DNA from: Apteryx mantelli
Lineage: Eukaryota; Chordata; Aves; Apterygiformes; Apterygidae
Reading direction: 5' to 3'
Assembly (NCBI RefSeq): GCF_036417845.1
Contig: NC_089979.1
Location: 51,374,275 to 51,438,274 of the forward strand
DNA length: 64,000 bases
Position numbers and translations under genes: made by a program. The notes below the pieces were generated by a model, which was not told the origin of the DNA, did not search any database, and worked only from the letters and a program-made list of their open reading frames with translations. Numbering within the stretch: position 1 is the stretch's first letter; the number at the start of each line of letters is the position of its first letter. Shown here one piece after another: positions 24,468 through 36,400 of this stretch.

Positions 24468-27400
24468 GTGAGCCGGGCGCCGGGGAGAGGAGGGAGGAGT
24501 GCGGCGGGGTGCTGGGGGGGATGCACGTTTGGCCTCTCGTTTTGGGCTTTCCGTGCCGGCAGCCCCTGAAATGCTCCGTCATATTCAAATTTTTAATTTT
24601 TTTTTAAAGAAATAATAGCGGTCCGAAGCCCCCCGGCCACCACTCCGCTCCCCTGCTAGCGCTGCTTGTGTAATAGTTGGGAGGCAGCGTTCATCCGGGG
24701 TCGCCGCGGCCGGACGGGCTACGTTGCCTTTTCTGTTTGCGATCGCTTTTACTCGTTGTGCCTCTCGCATGCAAAGCCAGGCCAGGGCAGCCTTTTTCAG
24801 AAATTTGTCTAAAATGAGTTTTTAAGCCTGAGGGAGGCATTAGTGAGATCAGTCGGCGAAGAGGGAGGCGAGCAGCAATGTACCGCGGATAACAGATAAT
24901 ATTTATGCTAGCTGCACATCTCCTCAGTTATGCACTTTTTGGGTCCTCTGCCGGCTCTTGCTGTATTGATCGGCAGCTTTGTGCCAGTCCGCTGTCATGC
25001 TGCTTGCGTTGCATTGCTTTACATGCAGGATTATTCCCCATCCTTGCCTCTCTTCACTGCTGGTGCGTGTCCCCGCAGGAGCGCCGTGGCATCTCCCCAT
25101 GTGGTTTCGCTGGTGGCACTGCCCAGCGCAGCAGCCAGCAAAGCCCTGCTCTGGCACGGGACAGGGTGCCATTTCGCATGGCGCTGCTCAGTCGTGCCCC
25201 AAGCGTTGAAATCCCTGCTTTCGTCCCCTTTTTGGCCCTCTCTTGGCCTCACACCTCTTCAGTCTGCCCCGTCCCTCTGTTCTGTCTCTGTGACTCGTTC
25301 CCACCCTCTTGCTCCTTCCCTTCTTTTCTCCTGCCCTCACAGGCATCTGCCTCAATCTGCTCCTGCTCTTTCTCCTGCTTTTTGGTAGCAGCTGAGGTTG
25401 TAATGTGGTACCAGCCCTGTGGTTTTTTGCCTTTTCCTGCCTTTTTGACCTCCTTGACTTTTTACCTTGTCCATCAGGTCTTCTTCTCTATTCTCTTCCC
25501 ATCAGCTCCTTTTCTGTGCCCTGTTTCTCACTTTCTATCCCCTCGAGTGCTCCTGTTTGGGGCAGCTTGCTGCCAGACCCCTCTCCCTCTGGCAAGCTGC
25601 CCCCCAAGCCACCTCCCCCTGCTTTCTCTCTCTTTTCTGTGTCTGTCTCTCTGCTTGGTATTTTTTCTTTTTCTCCAAAGTCTGTATACGTACCGTGCAC
25701 TCCTCCCATCTCCATTTGCTGCTGTCTACCCAGTTTTCCCCTCTTACTGTCCTACTTGCTCATGAACGAGCATTTCTATGTATTTCTCACTGTCTATTCA
25801 CATGAATACCCCCTCTCCTAGCAGTTTCTCTGCATTTTTGCCTGCTTAAACTTCCATGCATATCTTCAACTACCTTTCTCTTTGCTCAAGATCCTGCACG
25901 TAGGATGTGCTACTGTCCAATAAAGTCCTTTGTCTTTCCTCCCAAGTCCCACTCACATTTTCTGTTGCTTCATGTTTGATTCAGATTTTCAGCTCTTCTT
26001 CTTAAAACCTTTTACTCAGATCCTCTTTTCCACTGGGACTGGTTTGGAACCTGAGAACAAAACAGGAATATTCTTGTGTTTTGATAGTACAAGGAACCAG
26101 GCCCTGGGCTGGTGCTCTCTTTCTCCCTCTTTTTTCTCCCTCTGGCTATTGCCTCTTCTCTTTCACCTTCAAGATCACTGTTTAAGAACTACGCTCTTCC
26201 TCCTCAGCTGTTACCCTACTGTGACCTGCCTCTTCCCTGCATACAGCAATTCAAAGGTAGGGCAGGGACTGGGACCTGGTGATCACAGCATTCAAATGAT
26301 TCCCCCCCCCCAATATTTCTAAGATGACACATACAGTTACATTATTCCATTTTATTTCTTCTGTATTCCAATACAGAGAAGGTCTTGTCAGATTTGTAAA
26401 ATATATTTTCCTCTAGACTATTTTTGAATAGGTTTTTGTGCTTAATGTCAGTACAGCATGAATATAATGCAAGCTTTCCACCACTGGGCTTTTCTAAAAG
26501 TGCAATAACAATTAAAATTAATAGCACAGCCAGAGTTTGAAATAATGCTATAGAGATCTTGATGAAGTATGGACAACTGCATCCTGAAAGTTGCTGATGC
26601 TGGAGCAAATGACATAATGAAATACGTCATTTTCACCAAAGCTATTAGCTAATCACTTTTTCAGACCTTTATTATGTTCTGTTCCCTGGCTGTCAGTGCT
26701 GAGGATCAGTTGTGTACTTTAAGGGTTTTTTAGGAGCACACTAGCTTTATAATAAGAATAACATCAAAATTTTAGCCAGCTGATCTCTTGCAATTCGACA
26801 TTACCTCTCCCTAAGAAATATCTGAGGGGAGAGGATTGAATACATAGCTAAACAACAGCAGTCAAGGCTTGTGTCATGTCTTGGGGTTTAAAACCAGTTT
26901 ATTGCTCAGAAATTATTCAGTTCATCTGACCATTAATCCCCAAATACTGCCTTTTACTTTGCCTTCTACTGATGTCGGTATTGCTGATATCATCTGGAAA
27001 TGAAGAGCACCAAGGTACACATTTTTGCTTTGAGAACAGAAGAGAAATTGCTTCATGGCACTTCTCCAGGCTGTGCCTGTGTAAGTGGCCTGGCTGTTCA
27101 AATGAGTTTTGCACATTCCTTTCAGCTTAGCATACAAAATAGCTCAGGTTTGTGTTTGCTTTCTTTATCTAATCACTACATAGTTGATGTTCTGAGTGTG
27201 CTGTATACTCAACTTTTATATAGGGAATTTACAGCAATGTGGGGGGTATTAGGGGAAGTAAAAGTGCTGAGAGCAGTCATTCCAAACTGGGTCAAAAACA
27301 CCACTGGGAAAGACCTGATTTCATGTCCTTGATGCATTCTACCATAGCTTGGACCTGATCCAAAGTATGAGGACAATTTTACTGGTGTAGGAATTACAGG

Positions 27401-30400
27401 AGGAATTTTTGGGTCATAAAGACTTCAGACCTCTAGTTTCAGACTAATCTGGCGCTGGCAACTCAGTTCTCTTCTTCTCTGCTTGTGTAAAGTGATGGAA
27501 GCAAGTAAAGAGCTCCTGAATAGTGATTCCAGTTCCTGCCTACTCGATATGCAAAGGGGTTATAGGCAAAATAAAGTGGAATCACATTGGCACTATGCCC
27601 TCATAGTGGGAACCAGGCTGGAGGAAATAAACTTTTCCTTATATGGATATATTGCAATCCCCAAAGTTTTCCATACCTTTGTGGGACAGTGTGGGATGAC
27701 AAAAAATAAGGAGCATTGTCCCTCTTTGCAGAGCTCCTTTATTTACCTTGAAATCTGATTTTCTGCTCTGTAAGATCTAAAGGCCATTCTTTTGCAATAA
27801 TTTTCCACTGAACACCATAATAATAGAGACAATATTCCTAAATACCAGCTCTTTAAATAAATACCTGCATAGTAGGTTAGGGCAAAATGGGTAACATGGA
27901 TCCGCTGTGTGTTTAAGTGACCTGTCTGCATTTACATAAAATTTTAATGGGTTGTAGGGGTAAAGATAGAAAAACTGTACTCCATGACTAGCAGCCAGCA
28001 AAGAGGGTAAAAAACGCTAGCTGTATTCCAGTTGGCACTGTCTACAGATTCATCAGTGGAAATGCAGAGTCCGTCAGCTGTGAAAGGAACACCAAAATTT
28101 AGCCTACTGTGCCTGATGTAATTCTCTTTTCCAGACTCCTGCCTCTATATGTGCTGGTACAAGAAATATTGCTATTAATTTATAGGAAATGTCTCATGAT
28201 TTACAGATTGGTTGAAACTTCTCTTGTCTTCAACAACTGCCAGTTTCCTCCTTGCTAACAACTAAGAATATTAAAAAAAAAAAACAATTAAAAGTGCTCA
28301 GTGTGACAGGTCTGGAACAGATTCACACAGAACTAAGCTTGTGTCTACAGGTTTCTGTGAGGTTTATGACTTGCGTGTCAATGAAGGAAGCAATTTAAAC
28401 TCTGATATATGTGTATATTTTAAAACATGAAACTATTTAATCCTTTTTCTCTACCACATTACACTTGTGCATTGACATTTGGACATGGGCAAAGTGAATA
28501 TGAAATATTCTGCAGAGGAATGGCTGACTTATATTCACTCTGCATTCCCTTTGGGTTATCTTGAAGGCAGGATTTATCGGAGACTAAGGCCCCTCGGTGC
28601 TTTTGACACTGTTGCAGTCTCAGATTACTCAGTGAAATGCTGCTTTATTGAACTGTTAGCGATATTGAGCCTTATTAAAAATCAGATGCGTGCCCTGCTA
28701 CAGGACATGTATCATTGCCATTTATCAAGCAAAGCTGAAGCTTTGCTTCAGCTCAGCACTTCGCTCTTGGCAGTGCTTATCTTGCAGGATAGCATTTGGG
28801 CAGCTTTCTGCATGGATTGGATAAGGAGGTCAGGAGCGGAGTCTCCATCTTTTTTTGCTGTCTTCCTCCTGTTTTGGGGCAGTGATAATTTGCTCCCACA
28901 CAGGAAAAGTCACCATGTGGCAGTGCTTTTAGGATGCCAAAAGCCCAAGGAGTTTATTATATTATATTGTTTAACAATGGTCTCTGGTATCTAGATTGAA
29001 GAGTTTCCCAATTTTGCCTTACATACTGCCTTGCATATATAGTAAATGAACTTCAAAGTCTGTAGACATCATGATTGAAGACTTCTTCTTCTGGCATCAC
29101 CCAGGAGATATCTCACATGACCACCATTACACAGAGTGTTATTTCCAGGAAGCAGGCAGACCTAACAGTAGGGGAGATGCATGAGCAATACTTTTCATGT
29201 AGTGGGACTTTTTATGCAGCAAGGAGGGAGATAGATAGTAGAGAAATAGCCTGAAAGCCACGATGTCCTGCAGCAGGGCTTGTCAGCGGGATGATTCAGC
29301 CTCCATAACCATGCTCAGCCCCACCACATGAACAGAAAATACAGGTACCGGGTAGCAGCACGTTGTTTTTTTGTGATGTTTCCCTAGGGATCTGGACTTG
29401 CATCATCAGCTCTCATTACAGAGCGAGCTAAGAGTCATAGGCTGCTATGGACACAGGGAGGACCTGAAACAACATGAGATAACACATGAAGACTGATCTC
29501 TTTAATTACACAAAGAAACTAAATTAGCTTCCCTTCCACAGTCTGGTTTTAGGAGGACAGTGTACCTGAACTGAATCATGCTTGGTTTGAATGCAGAATT
29601 TGCATGTTTGTGCTTGTCCACAGTATCTTCCAAAGTTTTCTGTTTCTGCTTTTTTTCACCAGAAAGAAACCCCGCTTGCCAATGCTGCATTTTGGGCTGC
29701 AAGAAAAGGAAATCTGGCTCTTCTCCAGCTGCTGCTGAACAGTGGGCGAGTAGATGTGGACTGCAAAGACAGTGTATGCATGCAGTGCACACATGCCCAC
29801 CACACTGATTTACATCACTTTTCCATAATCCGCTGCACAGAGGGTGTGGCAGGCATCTAACATGAGACATTGAGAGTCTTATGACACTTAGACATGATTT
29901 AAAACCTTCTCTTGCCAAAAAGCAAGTTTGCAACTCAAGATGAAATAGCGTGATGATTTACATCAGTGGCAAGGGGTTAGGAATTTGCCAACACTCAAAA
30001 ATGTGTCTCACATCATAGTTATTTGTGGAGTTGACATTAAAAACACACATTCTAGCATCTCAGGCTTCTCCTTGCAAGGAAATGCCATTGTAGTAATAGA
30101 TCACTGTGACGAGTCGACTCAACTGATCATAGGTAGCCACGATTCTCTCAGCTACCAGAGCTCCTCATAATTAGCTTAAAATAACCCTGGACTTTAGTCT
30201 CCATTTAGGTGATGTAAAAGATTGCATTTGATGTGCAGCTCCGTGGGGCATGCAGTGCCTGCTACACACAGTGGTGCTGTTCGAAGAGGTGCTGGCCCCA
30301 TAACTTCTTCCTTCCTCTCCTGTACTTGACGCCAATACAAAAGCACAATAGATTTCCAGGCAAAGAGGAGCCCAGATGCATTACAGATAGATTTGATGGG

Positions 30401-33400
30401 GATTTCCTGACTGCCTTGGCATGAGTTGAAATTAGTTTTGAGATTAGAAATAGTCTGAAAACACAGATAACATGTATGTCTTGCTAGTCTGTTTAGAGCA
30501 TATGGACAGTTACTTGATTGTACTTGGCTTCTGTAAAGAGCAGGGGAAAGCCAAGGTTAAGCAGTCCCCAAGTTTCCTGTGTTTGGTGTTTGGGCTGACT
30601 TGTTGAGAGTCACACCTGTGTTGTACAAGTTTAGTGCTACTTCTAGCCTGAAACATGAACCTGCCCCAGCTTCTCTCACTTTGAGCAGCTTCAAAGCGCA
30701 AGAGATTTTCTAAGTACCTAGCTTGATGCCCAACTCCCATTGGCTTTTTCTGAAAGTCAGGAACCTGTCCATTCATTTTTGCCCTGTAGGAAGGCACGAT
30801 TGTCCTGCGATATTTCTGGTATTGATTCTATGACTGTCATTCTCAAGGGGAATATTTTCGTAGGAGAGGGTGTTCAGATTGGGGTGTGAAGTAAACAGGA
30901 CAGAGATAGATGTCAAGAAATAAGGTTCATGACTGTTCATTTTTTCTCAGACTAAGACTAGCCTTGATCAAGAGTTTTTACAATGTACTGTAAAATATCC
31001 TGACTTGTTAATTGTATCAGGCATACATGTTTTCTAGACTCAAATATTTTCATATAGTTAAGGCTGCATGCTTCTTCTTTGCAATATCACATGTTCCTTC
31101 CTTAGATTGCATTGGTATGTGTGAATGTTTTAGAAGGATGTTTCATCCTTATGCATATGGTCTTGGCATATCATCCATACACAACCTAAACACTATTTGG
31201 TTCACTGAAGCAGTGGCCTTGTTGGGCCACCTAGGTAACCTGAACACAGAGCTCAGGTTTGGCACATTCTCTGATATAACGTAAAGAGTCACAGCCTTCT
31301 GGAGACAGAGTTTGCTGTAGTCATTTGGATAGGGAATTAGCAGTCGAGACACCTGGACCCTATTCCTGACACTGACTCTCTATATGAGGCCAGAAAAGTC
31401 AGTTAACTTCTGTGTCTAAGGTTGTTATTCTGCAAATGGTACAAAGATTTTTGATATTCTCTCATAAAAAGCTATATATAAATCAAAAATATTGTTGTTA
31501 TTATTGTTGCACTTATCTTAGGGACAATAATGCAAAGTCATTGCATACGTAGTTCCTTGAAGGGTCATGCCTTAGCGTTGCAGGCAAGTCTGTAAAGTTT
31601 TTGCTGTAACACTGGTTAATTCCTCATTTTCAAAGTATTTTTTATAGCAAGTTTCAAATTGTTTTAGAATCTGATTAGGGGAAAATTGCTCCACTGTTTG
31701 TGAAGAAGAAAAGAACAAACAGGTTCTCTGGTCAATGATCATAAACTTCCTTCAGCTTTTCAGAAGAGGTACTGTCTCTTCCGGACAGCCTAATTCCTTG
31801 CTGGAGGTGTCTGTTGAAGGTACTGATTTGTTTTTCCTTACTCCCAGCTTGGCACAACAGCTCTGATGGTAGCCTCTTACTATGGCCACATAGATTGTGT
31901 GCGGGAATTGGTGTTGCAAGGAGCAGATATCAATCTGCAGAGAGAGGTAGGAGAAGTTCTGTGTTCAAACAGGGATTGATTAAGTGACTGTTGTGTACTG
32001 GAAATAATAAAGGAGTGTTGTCTGTTTCTTATTTGCCAGTTGCTTATTTGGCATTTGCTGTGCAGTGCATGTCTAAACAGGATCTGTTCTCCTGAGGACA
32101 CCAAAGAATCAGATGTCTGGAATTTGTGATAGAAAATGAGATGCTGGAGCTACATTTATATGTAATTCATCAAACATTTCCAGGACATCCACTTGACATG
32201 GGGCAGTTACATATGAGGTGTAACCCCATGGTGAATCCATTTATGCATCTGCCATTTTACTTACTGACACAGTAACTTACAGCTCTCAGGATGGGATAAA
32301 TGTCTTATGATATGTGGAAGTCCTTTACCTTTTGATTTGCAGAGTCTGGTCATTAAAATGGAGCTGATGCCACTGCTAGCACAGGAATTGTTTTGACTCA
32401 GTTGCTTTGGAGTTTCTGCTTCTCAGTCAGAGCCAAATCATCTCTAATGATCACACAGCTTAGTCATCCATATTTTTCCTGCATGTCTACTCTGCATTCA
32501 AGGCATCTCTCATGCCATGGCATGCTTTTTTGTGGAACCCTAATTATCCTTGGAAAGGGCAAATGTCAGTGGCTAGCTTTGTGAAAGTGCCTTCCCCTTA
32601 CACCCTGCACAAATGATCATAGGAATAGCTACAACCATTCTGGTTTTGTGTGCTGGCTACAGAGAAAGCAAAATTGCTATGGGACAAAGAGAGTTGCACT
32701 GGTCCTAAGAGAACAGCGTTTTAATGAGAGCATGCAGTAATATGGGATGACTGCAGGAGATATGGGATGGCAGTATTTTCTTCTCTCAACAGTACAAGCA
32801 GATGTTTCTTACTTTCCTTGGTTACCTGGAACTAGAGCATTAATCTCATGCCAATAGCTGCAAGTTACTGAGTCAGTGAAAGCCATGTTTGGTGGTATAA
32901 GTGTCTTTGCACTAACTAGCCTAAGCTTGCTTTAATCATGATGTCAGCATCTTTCAGCAAAATCCTGTTCCAGCAAAACATTTAAACATGTACTTTCCCT
33001 TAGATAAACATTGCTTGAAAAGGAGCAACAAAAGGAGAGATTGAGAACAGAGTTTTATAGACATGCTCTTGAATATCACTCTGGATATATTGATTCAGCA
33101 ATCTAACAAAAAGAGAAACACAGGAATCCTCCAAAATCACTCCATTGCAGATAGGAAGGCATAGCAAAATAGATGAAATACGAGCCATGAAGTCTAATGG
33201 CACTATTTTGGAAGTAAATCCTCATACTCAAATCAATGCTCTTGTACTCTGAAGTTGCTGTGAACCTCAGGGACGTGAGAGCCCCACAGGTGTGCCTTTG
33301 AGAGGGGACTCTAAAATGGTCTCAGGGGACCATGTGCAATTGTAAAGGCCTTTGGCACTGGAGTGAATTTCATATGTAGCTCCATTTTCCTGCATCTCCT

Positions 33401-36400
33401 ACATGGGACGAGAAAGCCCAAAGCTAGGAAAGCCTGCTTGTCTTCTTTCCTTCCTCCTTACCTTCTTTTTTTCTTCTCTCCAACTGTTAAAATATGCATT
33501 TTTCATCCTGATTTACTCAGATGTTAATGACAGAACTCATTGTTTAAAATACAGGGTTTCATTTCTTCAGTGAGATTAAGCTGAGATGGGAAAAAAGGAG
33601 TTGCAGGGGTTGGTTATAGTTGATTGAAGGCTACTTGGCCGGAGGGAAAGCTAGTACTGTGAGAGACAACAGTGATTTACACCAACAACATTCACATTTT
33701 GTCAGTGCAGGGTCAAGGAAGGTGGAGCTCTGCTGTATCAAATGACTCCCTCTCTGATCCTTCCACACCCTGATCCAAATCCATCCCAAATTCCCATTTG
33801 TCTTGGGTGAAGGGGCAGGTTGGCAGGTGGTATGGGGGTGAGTTTCAAATTGGCTATTCCTCTCTTGTCTCTTCTCACTCTGGGCTTTCTTTCCCCATCT
33901 GGAGACTGAGGAGAGGTAAACGAATACTAAGAGGTCTGTACTAGAAGCTCTGTGCAGAAGCCTGTCATGGAAATTGAATTTTATTCAAATGCATGATGCT
34001 GGACAGATCTCTCAGTGCAATGGGAAGAAAACTGACCACTTACTTACCTAACATACCTTGTGTCCTCTGGAGTCCTCAAAGTCATCACCAGTCTTTTCAG
34101 TTGATGTTCTATTGATTGTGCTCAATATGTTTTAATTTGAAATGTATACTTCAGTCAAGTGCATTATGTGTTTGGGTTGTTTTAATCCATTTTTTCCTTA
34201 CAGTCAGGTGCAACTTCTCTGTTCTTTGCTGCACAGCAAGGCCACAATGATGTAGTGAAATTTCTCTTTGAATTTGGAGCCTCCACTGAATTCAAGAATA
34301 AAGTAAGCTTATAGGTCTGTTTTTGCATGTTGATACATTCTGAGAGTCAAACCTGTTGTTTCCCATTGACATGAAACATGACATGGCAGCAGGAAGATCA
34401 TAAAAGGATTTCTCACTTGAATGTTTTCTGAGTAATATGAGTAACATGACATACTGTGAAAATATTAAGTTGGGACTAGCTTTTATTACCTAGACTTAAT
34501 GGCATAGATTGGTCAGAGATCAGTCCCTTGACAGTGAGATCAGTCTTTCCTCTTAAACTGTCTGGCAATACAAGAATGAAGGGTCTTTCTGTGCATGTTA
34601 GGTAGGCTCCCATTTTAGGTGTAAGTACACCACTTGCACAGGCTGGAATTTCGTCCACACTGGGGTATCTGTGCATGCCACCATAGGAGACATAAGAATA
34701 TAGTGCCTTCAGTCCTCCCTAAATTCCCGTTTACCCACCTGTGGCAGGAAGATGAAATGCATCTTCTAACTTCTGGTTCTTTGCTCAGGCTGGTCCTTTT
34801 ATAAAATCTTCTTAGAATAGCTTCCTGAAAGCTGTCTGTGTCCTCTGCCTGAGGGATGGTTGCTCTCTGAGCAGATGCTCACAGAGGCTCCCCTGCTCAC
34901 GTTTATCTACAGGACCCTCACAGAGTGAACAGCATTAAGAGCAGATACACTGGCAGCAGCACATCAGCTCAGTTTCTTTGTCCAAGGCAGCACTAGTACT
35001 TCTGCTTTCAGCAAGCAGAACCAGAAGTACCAGATTTTTGTTAAACGTTCTTCCCCTTGACATGGTGGCCACATTTGGGAGCACTGGGACTGATGCAGCT
35101 GAAATTCTTCATTCCCATAATCTGGAGAGGACACTTGCCAGTACCCTGGGATCTGCAGTGACTTGTGTTCAAAGAAGAAAGAATTGTTCTTTACTACACA
35201 ATAACCAATTTTTCAAGATGTTGTCATCCGGGATTCAAATGGCTCTCACAACCCATCCCTGCTTTTCAGAGTCCTTGCAAACACAGACTTTAAATTCTAA
35301 GGGAACTGATGAAAGGTCACTGCCCTCAACTTGTAATGCTCCAGGGACTGCAGCAGGTATTAGGTTAAAAATCGCTAGGTTTTGTGGCCACAAAGCTCAC
35401 ACATGCCCATACAGTAGGATTTGCATTGATTCTGGTATCTCAGTGAACTATGCTTGTGGTAAGCAACCCTCTGACCACAGCAGAAGCATTGATCAGTACA
35501 TTTAAAAGCATGAATGGATCTGTGGCTATTTAACACGACATGGAGTGTGCCTGTGTAACTTACCACCACAGGAGGTTGCAACCTTAAATGCAACAGCTGG
35601 ATTTTGAAGTGTTGAATAATCTCATGTGGAACAGAGCTATTAGGAGAAGCTGCCTGTTAAAATAAGGGCCATTACTCAGTCTTTTACTTCAGGGCTGAGG
35701 TGGCGGTAGTAGGAATCATGAAAATCATCTTCTCTCATGTTAGGCTGTATAGAATTGGACTGTGACCATTCTCTGAGTCATCTAGTGGCCTGCAAAATGT
35801 CCATGAAACCACACTGAAGGAGCAGAAGTGACGCCCGCTATAGGGAAGCTAAAGAAGAGCCTGGACTGCTCTTTCGACTTAAGCGTGGAATTGGGTAGTG
35901 TTTTTGCAGAAGAGGGGAAAGCGGTGAATTCAGGAAACTGTTGGTAAGGAGGGAACACAGAGACTGAGCATGTGTTTCTGTCTAGAGGGACAGTTATATC
36001 TTCACTTTAGCAACCTTCACACAGCCTGTGAACTAGGAGTTTGCAGAGATCAACACTTGGCCCAGAAGGTAAACAGCAGCCTCGAAACTGTTGGCAGTGT
36101 GTGCTCTTTTATGAAGCACGTAAAATAAACTGATTTGAGTCACTATAGCAGAAGAAAAAGAGGTAAAGATCTAAGTGATTAGGAAATCTTTCTGCATTCA
36201 GCCCCTCCTAAAGGCTTCCACCTTTGGGCAAATGCAGGTTCAGGCTTTACTATTGTTCACCTCGAAACTTTCAATTCAAACCTGACTTGGCCCATGTTCT
36301 CGTCCCAAATATCTTCTCAGCTGCAAGCTGCTCTTCCTCTCCAGGCCGCAGTTTTCTGTTGCTTCCAGTAAAGCCGGTCGGAAGGGAATGCCAGCTCCTG

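Larger units (their letters stand above)
24120..24570 (+). promoter_or_regulatory. ANKRD29: CpG island and promoter of ANKRD29
   Basis: A GC-rich, CpG-dense block around the ATG, bounded by AT-rich DNA. It contains, in order, a TA microsatellite ending in TATAAA (24264-24269), a nested GC-rich inverted repeat (24324-24389), three copies of a 10-bp GAGCTGCGTG-type unit, and a run of GGGGC boxes (24420-24437, Sp1-like, also G-quadruplex-capable). A start of transcription about 25-35 bp after the TATAAA, near 24290-24305, would give a 5'UTR of roughly 150-165 nt. Confidence 0.7.
29774..34203 (+). other. ANKRD29: ANKRD29 introns 2 and 3
   Basis: Intron 2 is 29774-31847 (2074 bp) and intron 3 is 31947-34203 (2257 bp), separated by exon 3. 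Apart from a MIR-like relic at about 31330-31515 I see no feature. Confidence 0.8.

Noticed and set aside
23968..24471. 167-codon plus-strand frame across the ANKRD29 promoter
   Set aside because: It runs through the TA microsatellite (YIYIHIYIYI) and GC repeats and is in a different frame from the MSFK start. Simple-sequence artefact.
24905..25765. 286-codon plus-strand open frame
   Set aside because: It lies in the C/T-rich tract of ANKRD29 intron 1. The translation is low-complexity Ser/Leu/Pro/Phe, other frames of the same strand are also open, and no domain or splice context supports a gene.
34978..35505. 175-codon plus-strand frame in ANKRD29 intron 4
   Set aside because: No domain, no splice logic, and the ANKRD29 protein is complete without it. 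Within chance expectation for the amount of sequence.
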